Shown here piece after piece: positions 1 through 6,418 of a DNA stretch of 8,650 nucleotides. Location of the stretch: positions 1 to 8,650 of the forward strand of contig PWGE01000199.1 in NCBI GenBank assembly GCA_003554345.1. The letters run 5' to 3'. Source of the stretch: T1SED10-198M sp003554345 [NCBI: Candidatus Sumerlaeota bacterium]. GTDB lineage: Bacteria > Sumerlaeota > T1SED10-198M. The translations under genes and the position numbers were made by a program. The first letter of the stretch is position 1. The number at the start of each line of letters is the position of its first letter. Under the pieces are notes generated by a model. That model made no database searches, was not told where the DNA came from, and saw only the letters and a program-made list of their open reading frames with translations.

Positions 1-105
1 AGAGAGGAGATACTGGATGTAAAGATCCGGCAAAATACTTTCCCCAATAATGCCTCGTAAGCCGGATACGCTTGCCATTATTCTGGAAGAGGCTCCCCGT
101 TTCAT
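1..105 (-). CDS. Phosphohexose mutase (phosphomannomutase/phosphoglucomutase family), N-terminal fragment
   Basis: Only the first 35 codons lie in the window; the reading frame runs off the left edge. Residues 11-26 read ASVSGLRGIIGESILP. This is the opening signature of alpha-D-phosphohexomutases of the PMM/PGM type (usually SVSGIRGIVGESLTPE), which interconvert hexose 1- and 6-phosphates for sugar-nucleotide and cell-envelope synthesis in the cytoplasm. The catalytic phosphoserine loop and the metal- and sugar-binding motifs lie beyond the edge, so substrate (glucose, mannose or glucosamine phosphate) cannot be assigned. The start at 105 is chosen because a GGGGGA Shine-Dalgarno-like stretch (plus-strand 114-119) lies 8-9 nt upstream; the ATG at codon 10 has a poorer, more distant purine stretch. 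It lies 62 nt after the STAS-TPR gene on the same strand with no clear terminator between them, so co-transcription is plausible. The fragment is short, so the family call rests on one motif. Confidence 0.72.
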   Translation of the reverse strand, partial: MKRGASSRIMASVSGLRGIIGESILPDLYIQYLLS

Positions 106-167
106 GATTGTTTTCCCCCATTATAACTTGTAGTGATTTGAGTTATCGGTCTTAAAAAACAAAGCAA

Positions 168-950
168 TTACTTCTTCAGCATTTTATGAAGTTTCTCTAT
201 ATGTTTTTGTGCTCGTTGCTGGTATTTATCTTCGCCCATTTCTTTAGCAACAGTGAGGAGCGTCTCCCATTCTTCAAGTGCTTGTTCGTACCACTGCTGT
301 TTTTTTTCATATAATAAAGCCAGATTGTTTCGAGCCGGCAAATAGGTGGGATCTTCACGGAGGGCGTTTTTGAAGTTTTGTATTGCTTTATACAATTTCC
401 CTTCATTAAGATAATTGAGAGCTTCCCGACAATAGGAACATATCATTTCTTTTTTACGTTTTTTTCTTTCCTCAATGGATAGATCCTGTACGGATGAAGT
501 GCTCTTCTTCTGAGATGCTCTTTTATTATTGTCGGTGGTTTGTTCAGTGATAGCGGCTGATTTTTTAGTATCAAAAGTGGCTGTTTCATCTTCTAATTTG
601 GCGTGTGCTTTTTTTAAAAGGCTCTTATCAGGCATTTCATCTTCTGTTTTGAGAATCTTGAAAATCATATCCAGTTTAGCAACCGAGAAAAGGGTTTTTA
701 CTTCATTTTTAGGAGCGACGAGGTAAGTCTGGGCATTGTACTTGTTGGCAGACATTTTGATTCCTACCAGAAGACCCAGTCCAGCACTGTCGATAAAATC
801 CACTTCCTTCAAATGTATGAAAATATTTTTGAGAGAAGGGTTCAGTCTGCCAATTACCGTATCTTTTAACTGTCGGCATTGATTTAACATGAGCCGACCT
901 CTCAAAAATATTATGAGATTTCTTTCTACCTGTATAATTCGAGCATTCAT
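168..950 (-). CDS. STAS-domain protein with C-terminal TPRs (anti-sigma-factor-antagonist-like)
   Basis: This 260-residue cytoplasmic protein has a STAS domain at about residues 3-105. The motif FIDSAGLGLLVG (52-63) places Ser55 where SpoIIAA Ser58 and RsbV Ser56 are phosphorylated by their partner kinases, and LDMIFKI (93-99) is the typical closing helix. A Lys/Ser/Thr-rich linker (106-166) follows, then a C-S-Y-C pair (171-174), then two TPR-like helical hairpins (about 173-206 and 207-240) ending in a basic helix. No signal peptide or membrane segment is seen. Such proteins act by phosphorylation-controlled binding; the TPRs would add a protein-docking surface. It is a paralogue of the preceding STAS gene, 50 nt upstream: the DSxG serine has the same residue number and both share LLVGxKMSAxK. 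The start is set by the STAS domain beginning at once; no strong Shine-Dalgarno is visible, only a distant GAG in an AT-rich leader. The partner is unknown. Confidence 0.85.
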   Translation of the reverse strand: MNARIIQVERNLIIFLRGRLMLNQCRQLKDTVIGRLNPSLKNIFIHLKEVDFIDSAGLGLLVGIKMSANKYNAQTYLVAPKNEVKTLFSVAKLDMIFKILKTEDEMPDKSLLKKAHAKLEDETATFDTKKSAAITEQTTDNNKRASQKKSTSSVQDLSIEERKKRKKEMICSYCREALNYLNEGKLYKAIQNFKNALREDPTYLPARNNLALLYEKKQQWYEQALEEWETLLTVAKEMGEDKYQQRAQKHIEKLHKMLKK

Positions 951-1000
951 CTATATATATCTCGGTTAATAATACAACACTATCTGCCGGGTATCATACC

Positions 1001-1798
1001 TTATCTTTTTTCAGGAGAATCATCATCCTGTGTGCTTTTTTCAGAGGAGTAAGAAGAAGTACCTGGCTTACCGGGATTGCTATTCAGACATTCTATAATA
1101 TTTTGCAACTGGTTTATTTTCTGGCTTGTTTTATTGAGATTGGTGGCCAACTTGTTGATATATACAGCAGAATAGGTCTTTCCTCCTTCCTTAAGGACGT
1201 TTTGCAGGTTGCTTATTGTCTCCTGTAATCTGATACTCGATATCCCTTCTTTCAACATTTCAAAACATGCTTCGTTAGAAAGTGGCTTGCCGGGATTGCT
1301 TTTATTTTCAGAGAAGGGGGGAGAATCGATCTCCTTATTTTCTGCCGCTTTAGGGGGGTCGCTTGCTGTGATGGTAAAGGGTTGGGTCTCAGGGAGAAAA
1401 CCGATAGATTTATGAGAATTAAAAATCTCGCGGTATAATATGTCCTGATTCTTAACTTTCTGCTGAATTTTCTTTACGGGAATATCATCAAGAGAAGAAT
1501 ATACGGAAAAAATATGATCAAGCCTGGTTTGAGCCAGGAGTTCAATTATATTTTTGCCGGGTGATATCAGATAAAAACGAGAATTAATTTTGCCGGCCGA
1601 CATCTTTAATCCTACTAACAGGCCCATTCCTGAACTGTCAATAAATTTTACATCACGCAGGTCCAGTACAATTTCTTCTACACGAGGCAGATAGTAGGCC
1701 AGAATAAGCTTTCTCAATTCAGGGATGACTTTTGAGAGCAATTTTCCCTGGAAACGAAAAAATAAGATAGAGTTGGAATCATCCACATATAATTGCAT
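1001..1798 (-). CDS. STAS-domain protein with C-terminal helical region (anti-sigma-factor-antagonist-like)
   Basis: This 265-residue soluble protein carries an N-terminal STAS domain (about 1-108). FIDSSGMGLLVG (52-63) is the SpoIIAA/RsbV signature with Ser55 at the phosphorylatable position, and LDHIFSV (93-99) is the final helix. Residues 110-170 are a polar, Pro/Ser-rich linker. Residues about 175-240 look helical and heptad-like (possible coiled coil), and the tail (241-265) is polar and disordered in character. The hexapeptide SNPGKP occurs twice (167-172 and 240-245), bracketing the helical segment. The gene starts only 14 nt after the acidic coiled-coil gene stops; an AGGA sits 9 nt before the ATG, so the two are probably co-transcribed. 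In partner-switching systems the unphosphorylated antagonist sequesters an anti-sigma kinase; none is encoded here, so the partner is unknown. A paralogue follows 50 nt downstream. Confidence 0.86.
   Translation of the reverse strand: MQLYVDDSNSILFFRFQGKLLSKVIPELRKLILAYYLPRVEEIVLDLRDVKFIDSSGMGLLVGLKMSAGKINSRFYLISPGKNIIELLAQTRLDHIFSVYSSLDDIPVKKIQQKVKNQDILYREIFNSHKSIGFLPETQPFTITASDPPKAAENKEIDSPPFSENKSNPGKPLSNEACFEMLKEGISSIRLQETISNLQNVLKEGGKTYSAVYINKLATNLNKTSQKINQLQNIIECLNSNPGKPGTSSYSSEKSTQDDDSPEKR
1064..1300. repeat. Pair of 18-nt direct repeats inside the 265-aa STAS gene
   Basis: The 18-nt sequence at 1064-1081 recurs at 1283-1300 with one mismatch (tggctt-a/g-ccgggattgct). On the coding strand it encodes SNPGKP both times, once before and once after the helical segment at residues 175-240. 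The near identity at DNA level suggests a fairly recent internal duplication or conversion of the motif rather than chance. Confidence 0.6.
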
Positions 1799-1812
1799 AA
1801 AGTGAGGTCCTG

Positions 1813-2154
1813 TTACTCATCAAGAAAACTGGTATCAAGCTCTTCATCTTCTTCTTCTAGAATATTTTCATCCTCTGCCTCTTCATTGTCTCCGGATGCT
1901 TTTTCCTTTTCATTGCCTTCTTCTTCCTCCTGGTTTTCTTCTTTGTCTTCGGAGTCCGAAGAGGATGAGTCTTCAGCAATACCAAGTGCTTTCAGGGCAT
2001 CCTGGCGAAGATTTTCCACTCCGTCACGTCGGGACTGCAATTCTTCAATCTGGTTTTTTAAGCCTTCCAGTTCTTTGTCTAATTCCTGGAGCATCTCTTC
2101 AGCCGTAATAAGAATTTCGTTCATTTTCTTTTCCATTAATTCTGAGAAAGCCAT
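1813..2154 (-). CDS. Small coiled-coil protein with strongly acidic tail, unknown function
   Basis: I do not recognise a family for this 113-residue protein. Residues about 5-50 form a charged amphipathic helix with leucine/isoleucine heptad spacing (for example MLQELDKELEGLKNQIEELQ), so a coiled-coil dimer is likely. Residues 61-113 are a disordered-looking tail in which 28 of 53 residues are Asp or Glu and only three are Lys, with a serine cluster SSSSDSED at 63-70 that would suit phosphorylation. No signal peptide or membrane segment is present. The ATG at 2154 is supported by AAAGGAG (plus-strand 2161-2167) six nt upstream, the best ribosome binding site in the minus-strand block. It is the first gene after the promoter at 2234-2261 and lies 14 nt before the first STAS gene. 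A role as adaptor, scaffold or kinase substrate is inferred from composition and position only. It lacks the GrpE fold signature and is shorter than GrpE. Confidence 0.78.
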   Translation of the reverse strand: MAFSELMEKKMNEILITAEEMLQELDKELEGLKNQIEELQSRRDGVENLRQDALKALGIAEDSSSSDSEDKEENQEEEEGNEKEKASGDNEEAEDENILEEEDEELDTSFLDE

Positions 2155-2233
2155 GACAGTCTCCTTTTATTTTTATTGATAAAAATGTCCAATAGAGGGT
2201 AAATATCACCTATTTATATATTGCACATTTTTG

Positions 2234-2261
2234 ATTATACCGCACGATATTGTTTATTCAA
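2234..2261 (-). promoter_or_regulatory. Sigma70-type promoter for the acidic protein-STAS-STAS genes
   Basis: Read on the minus strand, TTGAAT (2261-2256) and a perfect TATAAT (2239-2234) are separated by 16 bp. Transcription would start near 2227 and give a leader of about 70 nt before the ATG at 2154. It sits just past the HSP70-kinase stop codon, so the three downstream genes can be expressed on their own as well as by read-through. Confidence 0.6.
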
Positions 2262-2264
2262 TAT
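2247..2264. promoter_or_regulatory. Palindrome overlapping the -35 box (possible operator)
   Basis: ATATTG (2247-2252) and CAATAT (2259-2264) form perfect 6-bp inverted arms around a 6-bp centre. The palindrome covers the whole -35 element and part of the spacer of the promoter at 2234-2261. A dimeric repressor bound here would block that promoter. The arms are AT-rich, so chance, or a weak hairpin at the end of the HSP70-kinase transcript, remains possible. Confidence 0.3.
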
Positions 2265-2274
2265 TCCCTGCATT

Positions 2275-5200
2275 CTAAAACTGTGTATCAGAACTGATAC
2301 TGATTAAATCCTTTAGCACTTCGCTGACTGCCTGGTAGCGGAGTGAGAGTTTCTTCTGAAGACATTTCATAATAACAGTTTCCATTTGTGGGGAGCAGTA
2401 TTTTGGAGGAGAAGGGGTGGTATTTAAATGATGAAAAGTAATATCACCCTGGAGAAAGGGCGGTTTTCCGGAAATCATTTCATACAGCAGGACGCCCAGG
2501 GAATACACATCGGCTCGAAAATCAATCTCATGACTGGTTATCTGTTCGGGCGACATGTAGAGAGGAGTCCCCACAATTTCCCCTATTTTGGTAACTTCTG
2601 TACCACCGCGGGTGGATTTGGCAATACCGAAATCACTCACTTTAATGACCTGTTCTTTGGTGATAAGGATGTTTGCCGGTTTGATGTCCCGGTGGATAAT
2701 CCCTTTTTCATGGGCATATTGCAGGGCCATGCAGATTTGTTTGGCATAAAACAGAACTTTCTTCTCCGGCAAAGGGCCGTGACTGCGCAAAATGCTTTTC
2801 ATATCTTTCCCATTAATATATTCCATTGAAATATACTTTATACGATTAATTTCGCCGAAATCATAAATCCTGACGATATTGGGATGAGTGAGTTTTCTGG
2901 TAGCCTTAGCCTCTCTTTTAAATCGTTTAAGGGCTTCTGCATCCTGGGCCAGCGTATTTGCCAGGATTTTCAATACCACCTTTTCTTCCAGTGCAGTATC
3001 GTAAGCTTCATATACTACCCCCATGCTTCCCCGGTTGATTTCTTTAAGCTGAACAAATCGATTTCCCAGAAAATTGCTGTTGGCGGAAGAATAATTATTC
3101 AGTTCGGATGAGAAGGGAGTAGGAGTTTCATCTATTTGGGTTCTTTCATAATGAGCGGCTTTCTTTAAGCGGTGGTGTTCCTGCAACGCATCCCGGTAGT
3201 TAATATCTTCTGCCAGAATGTTTTCCAGGGCATTTACAGCGTTCATATATTGACCTTCATCTTCGAAAGCCCTGTTAAGTTGATAGAGGCTTTCTTTGAT
3301 CTCCTCATCGACCCGACATTTTTTAAATTGCTGTAAAGCAATGTAATACAGCTTTTTTTCAAAAAAAGCCCTTCCCAGGTACTTGCATGCTTCATGCTGG
3401 AGATCTGAAGAAAAGGAGGCCCTTTGGAGATAGGTGATGGCAGAGTTGATATTTTTAGTCTCAAAGTATAATTTCCCGAGCTTGAGTTTTATCTCGTGTG
3501 CCTGGGGGTTTTCCTCAATAATCTGGTGATAGACTGTAAGCAGCTGTTCTAACACTGCCGAATTATTTTTATCCAACTGCCGGGCTTTTTCCAGACAAAT
3601 TGCACATTCATAAAGGTCCCCCTGCAACTTATGAAAGAAGGCTTTTTTCTGATAAAATTCAGCCGGTTTTTCTTCCCATTTTTCCGCGATTTGCTGATAC
3701 TTTTCCAAAACATAAGGAAGAGCTTCTTTATTTTCTTCATGGATCATATTCAGCAAAGTACATGCTTTTGGGTATTTTTCCTGCGATAGATACACATCCA
3801 CTAATTTCTTGCTGTTGGTCTCCCCCTCAAAAGGAACAACGTCGGAGCTTTCCACACTCTCTTTTTCTTCTTCGGAAGAGGTTTCTTTCGGTTCTTCTTT
3901 TGGTGCAGGTGAAACTTCACTTTCTTCAGGTGCAGAATCAGGGTTGGGGACCTTCCCGGAAGAGAGAGAAGAGGAGAGGGTGGGGTTTGTATCTTCATTT
4001 ACCATGGTTGTTTTAGTTTCCATGGTGTCCTCAGCCTGGTCAAGGGTGGGTGAAAGGTGTACCTTTAAGGAGGCGCCGGATTTTTGTTCTTCTGCCATAA
4101 CCTCCAGTATCCCATCAGCATCGATGGCAAAACTCACTTCAATGCGGGGTTCTCCTTTTTTGAGAGGCGGTATCTCGCTCAGGGTGTAATAGCCAAGCGA
4201 AATATTTTCAGAGGCAACCCGGCTTTTCCCCTGTAAAATATGAATGGGCACCAGGGCCTGGTTATCATGGGTGGTGGTGAATATTTTACTTTTGCGGGTA
4301 GGGACAGTAGAATTTTTTTCTATGATAATGGAAAATTGGTCATTAACCGTTTCCACTCCCAGGTTAACAGGTGTCACATCAAGGAGAAGTATTTCCGCCA
4401 GTGAACCGGTTAAAATTCCACCCTGGATAACGGCTCCCCTGGCAACAATTTCATCAGGATTCAAACCGCGAAAGGTCTTTTTATTAAAGAAGTTCTCGCC
4501 CTCTTTTACTACCAGGGGATTTCTGGTAGTACCTCCGGCCAGGATTACTCTGTCAATATTTTCCATCCTCATATTAGCAGAAGAAAGGACTTCCTCGGTA
4601 ATGGCGAGACTCTTTTTGATGATAGGGGTAAGAAGTTCCTTAAGGGATTCTGATTTCAGATTATAATGCAGGTGCAGTGGCGAGTTATCCTTTGAAGCAA
4701 TAAAAGGCAGCGTAATATCTGTTTCCGAAAGCTGGGAGAGTTCACATTTGGCCTGTTCACAGGCTTCTTTTAATCTTATCAGGGCACTATGGTTTTGCCT
4801 GAGATCATATCCTGTTTCCTGGAGAAATTCTTTGCTGATGAGTTGTAAGATAGCTTCATCAATATCATCGCCGCCCAGAAAGGTATCACCCCCCGTGGCA
4901 ACCACTTCAAAGGTGGTCCTGGAGAGATTCAGAAGGGTGAGGTCAAAGGTTCCGCCTCCAAAATCATAAACTGCCACCACTTCCGCATCACTCTTTGAAT
5001 AACTGTATGCCAGAGAAGCGGCGGTAGGTTCATTGATAAGACGAAGCACTTCTAATCCCGCCATTTCGGCAGCGAGTTTTGTTTTTTCTCTCTGCAGATT
5101 GTTGAAGTAGGCAGGAACGGTGAGGATGGTTTTTTTTACCTTTTGTCCCAGGTAGGTTTCCGCGTCATTTTTTATTTTCAATAAAATGTTTGAAGATATT

Positions 5201-5538
5201 TCTTCCGGGGTGTAGGTGGCAAACTCGGTTTCAATGAGAATTTCATCCTCGTCCCCTCCTCTTATTTTGAAAGGAAAGGAGGAGGTATACTCTTCCACTT
5301 CAGAAAACTTCTTACCAATAAAGCGCTTTATAGAAAAAATGGTGTTTTGGGGATTTATGGTGCTCTGGCGTTTCGCCAATTCACCTACCAGAATTTCATC
5401 TTTTGACTTGAATGCCACGATAGATGGGGTTTTATTCTTCCCTTCCTGGTTGGGAATAATGACGGGTTCTTTTCCATCAAGAATGGCACATACAGAATAG
5501 GTGGTGCCTAAATCAATACCGAGAACAATTTCACTCAT
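2275..5538 (-). CDS. HSP70-TPR-Ser/Thr protein kinase fusion protein
   Basis: This is a single uninterrupted 1087-residue protein. Residues 1-382 are a complete DnaK-type ATPase: phosphate-1 GIDLGTTYS (7-15), Lys71 and Thr197 at the DnaK Lys70 and Thr199 positions, NEPTAASLAY (169-178), phosphate-2 DFGGGTFDL (192-200) and adenosine motif ILAGGTTRNP (332-341). The interdomain linker ILLLD (383-387) and the beta substrate-binding domain (about 388-497) are kept. The helical lid is missing; an acidic Ser/Glu/Pro-rich linker (about 500-570) stands in its place. TPR units follow at about 577-610, 626-659, 681-714, 715-748 and 749-782, the last three exactly 34 residues apart. Residues about 825-1083 are a Hanks-type kinase: glycine loop 834-842, Lys857, Glu876, HRDIKPAN (949-956), DFG (969-971), SPE (996-998). 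No membrane segment is seen, so it should be cytosolic. The start is fixed by the HSP70 N-terminus; the Shine-Dalgarno is weak (AGGT, 4 nt away). Likely ATP-driven client or stress sensing coupled to phosphorylation; targets are unknown. Confidence 0.95.
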   Translation of the reverse strand: MSEIVLGIDLGTTYSVCAILDGKEPVIIPNQEGKNKTPSIVAFKSKDEILVGELAKRQSTINPQNTIFSIKRFIGKKFSEVEEYTSSFPFKIRGGDEDEILIETEFATYTPEEISSNILLKIKNDAETYLGQKVKKTILTVPAYFNNLQREKTKLAAEMAGLEVLRLINEPTAASLAYSYSKSDAEVVAVYDFGGGTFDLTLLNLSRTTFEVVATGGDTFLGGDDIDEAILQLISKEFLQETGYDLRQNHSALIRLKEACEQAKCELSQLSETDITLPFIASKDNSPLHLHYNLKSESLKELLTPIIKKSLAITEEVLSSANMRMENIDRVILAGGTTRNPLVVKEGENFFNKKTFRGLNPDEIVARGAVIQGGILTGSLAEILLLDVTPVNLGVETVNDQFSIIIEKNSTVPTRKSKIFTTTHDNQALVPIHILQGKSRVASENISLGYYTLSEIPPLKKGEPRIEVSFAIDADGILEVMAEEQKSGASLKVHLSPTLDQAEDTMETKTTMVNEDTNPTLSSSLSSGKVPNPDSAPEESEVSPAPKEEPKETSSEEEKESVESSDVVPFEGETNSKKLVDVYLSQEKYPKACTLLNMIHEENKEALPYVLEKYQQIAEKWEEKPAEFYQKKAFFHKLQGDLYECAICLEKARQLDKNNSAVLEQLLTVYHQIIEENPQAHEIKLKLGKLYFETKNINSAITYLQRASFSSDLQHEACKYLGRAFFEKKLYYIALQQFKKCRVDEEIKESLYQLNRAFEDEGQYMNAVNALENILAEDINYRDALQEHHRLKKAAHYERTQIDETPTPFSSELNNYSSANSNFLGNRFVQLKEINRGSMGVVYEAYDTALEEKVVLKILANTLAQDAEALKRFKREAKATRKLTHPNIVRIYDFGEINRIKYISMEYINGKDMKSILRSHGPLPEKKVLFYAKQICMALQYAHEKGIIHRDIKPANILITKEQVIKVSDFGIAKSTRGGTEVTKIGEIVGTPLYMSPEQITSHEIDFRADVYSLGVLLYEMISGKPPFLQGDITFHHLNTTPSPPKYCSPQMETVIMKCLQKKLSLRYQAVSEVLKDLISISSDTQF

Positions 5539-5573
5539 AATGACCTGTTTTATTAGGTTTTTCTATCCAGACT

Positions 5574-5607
5574 ATTATAATACATTTCTTAATGAATACA
5601 GTGTAAA
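5574..5607 (-). promoter_or_regulatory. Probable promoter of the HSP70-TPR-kinase gene
   Basis: On the minus strand, TTTACA (5607-5602) precedes two overlapping -10 candidates: TATTAT (5582-5577, 19-bp spacer) and a perfect TATAAT (5579-5574, 22-bp spacer, too long for a usual pairing). Either would start transcription about 30 nt before the ATG at 5538. I see no CIRCE-type inverted repeat or sigma32-type signature, so classical heat-shock control is not supported by the sequence. Confidence 0.42.
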
Positions 5608-6050
5608 ACAAATAATTTATTTTTAAACAAAGGGGTTTTTTCTTTTTCTTTCGCGATGAAAGGCTTGTTGAAAAGGGATATAAATTCTGTAACCAGCAAT
5701 TTATCACCTGTATAAAAAAATGGTATTTTGGAAGTCTTTTTTAAACGGCAGCCTGGTTTTTATGAAAGGAAAGGGTGAACGGTTTTCTAGCCACCATCAA
5801 GAGGAGCATAAAAAAGAGCGTGAACAAACATTGTCCCCGCAGTTAGATCCCTGGAAGTCAGGAATCTCCTGAAAAATCACATTTCCCTGCAAAAAAAGAT
5901 ATGACTGATTTGTCCGTTTGATCTTATTGTCGTTCTGTCCATATTGTCCAAGTCAGTCCACTTGCTTTGTTTTCCTCCCATATGACGTCCGAGCCAGCGT
6001 CTGCCCATGAAAATAAAACCTGAGTAAATAAAAAAGACATCCAGAAAAGA
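5608..6050. other. Non-coding spacer, left part
   Basis: No supported gene lies in this AT-rich stretch. The longest plus-strand reading frame I followed by hand (5720-5872, 50 codons) has no ribosome binding site and no recognisable motif. A perfect 6-bp inverted repeat with a 3-nt centre (TCAGGA-atc-TCCTGA, 5858-5872) is present but has no T-tract on its 3' side in the plus direction. From about 5905 to 5955 GTCC-containing words recur (TTTGTCC, CTGTCC, TTGTCC, CAGTCC), the first sign of the degenerate repeats that fill the next segment. Confidence 0.5.
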
Positions 6051-6055
6051 GAAGA

Positions 6056-6418
6056 TTTGACAGGGTTTATAAGGATAACACAGGAAAAAACAAAAAGATT
6101 AAGAATACAGAAAATTAGCATCGATTTACAGGATGTACAGAGGATGGAGAGGATATAGAATCAGGAAAAACCGCCAGAGTGAACTTTCAGAAAGACTGAA
6201 AATCAGCCCCGGAAAACAGATTGCACAAGATGAAGAGGATGCCAGAAAAAGAAGAGAGATCCATGCCTCAAAAAACAGAAATTTGCATCGATGCACAGGA
6301 TAATCAGGATATCAGAAGAAAGATAATCTCATCAGATCCGGAAAAAGAAATTTAACAGGGATTGACAGGATAACACAGAGGATGCCAGAGAAAAGATAAT
6401 GTTATCAGATCCTGGAAA
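6056..6418. repeat. Degenerate ACAGGAT-type direct-repeat cluster
   Basis: Several paired near-copies lie in the same orientation. 6056-6085 matches 6351-6382 (core ACAGGG...GGATAACACAG). 6108-6145 matches 6276-6310 (core GCATCGAT..ACAGGAT). 6235-6246 matches 6378-6389 exactly (GAGGATGCCAGA). 6318-6345 matches 6390-6418 (core AGATAAT..ATCAGATCC.GGAAA). The plus strand is strongly purine-rich throughout. Similar ACAGGAT-rich intergenic repeats occur in many environmental bacterial genomes; their function is not known to me. No gene runs through the cluster. Confidence 0.65.

Noticed and set aside
120-125. Perfect TATAAT on the minus strand just before the mutase start
   Set aside because: It abuts the Shine-Dalgarno-like GGGGGA, so a transcript from it would start after the ribosome binding site; no matching -35 is seen.
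529-726. Plus-strand frame opposite the STAS-TPR gene, and similar frames opposite the HSP70-kinase gene
   Set aside because: They are antisense or out-of-frame shadows of coding sequence with clear domains on the minus strand.
990-1000. Palindrome GGTATCATACC next to the stop codon of the 265-aa STAS gene
   Set aside because: The arms are 5 bp with a 1-nt centre, too tight for a terminator hairpin and too short to claim as an operator.
1813-2154. Possible GrpE, given the neighbouring HSP70
   Set aside because: There is a coiled coil, but no GrpE C-terminal beta domain or signature, and the acidic tail takes its place.
1793-2179. Plus-strand open frame of 128 codons, extremely serine-rich
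   Set aside because: It is the antisense shadow of the Glu/Asp-rich coding sequence of the 113-aa protein; GAA/GAG codons read backwards give Ser/Phe codons.
5539-5620. Searched for a CIRCE or sigma32-type heat-shock signal before the HSP70 fusion
   Set aside because: No TTAGCACTC/GAGTGCTAA inverted repeat or CTTGAA...CCCCAT-like pair was found.
5720-5872. Plus-strand frame of 50 codons in the spacer
   Set aside because: It has no ribosome binding site, no recognisable motif and no neighbour to support it.
5924-6121. Minus-strand open frame of 65 codons with a hydrophobic N-terminus
   Set aside because: It reads through the ACAGGAT-type repeats, whose complement gives Phe/Leu/Ile/Cys-rich peptides that mimic a membrane segment; no family resemblance is evident.
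6056-6418. Considered a CRISPR array because of repeated units
   Set aside because: Unit spacing is irregular, copies are degenerate, and there are no uniform spacers or cas genes.
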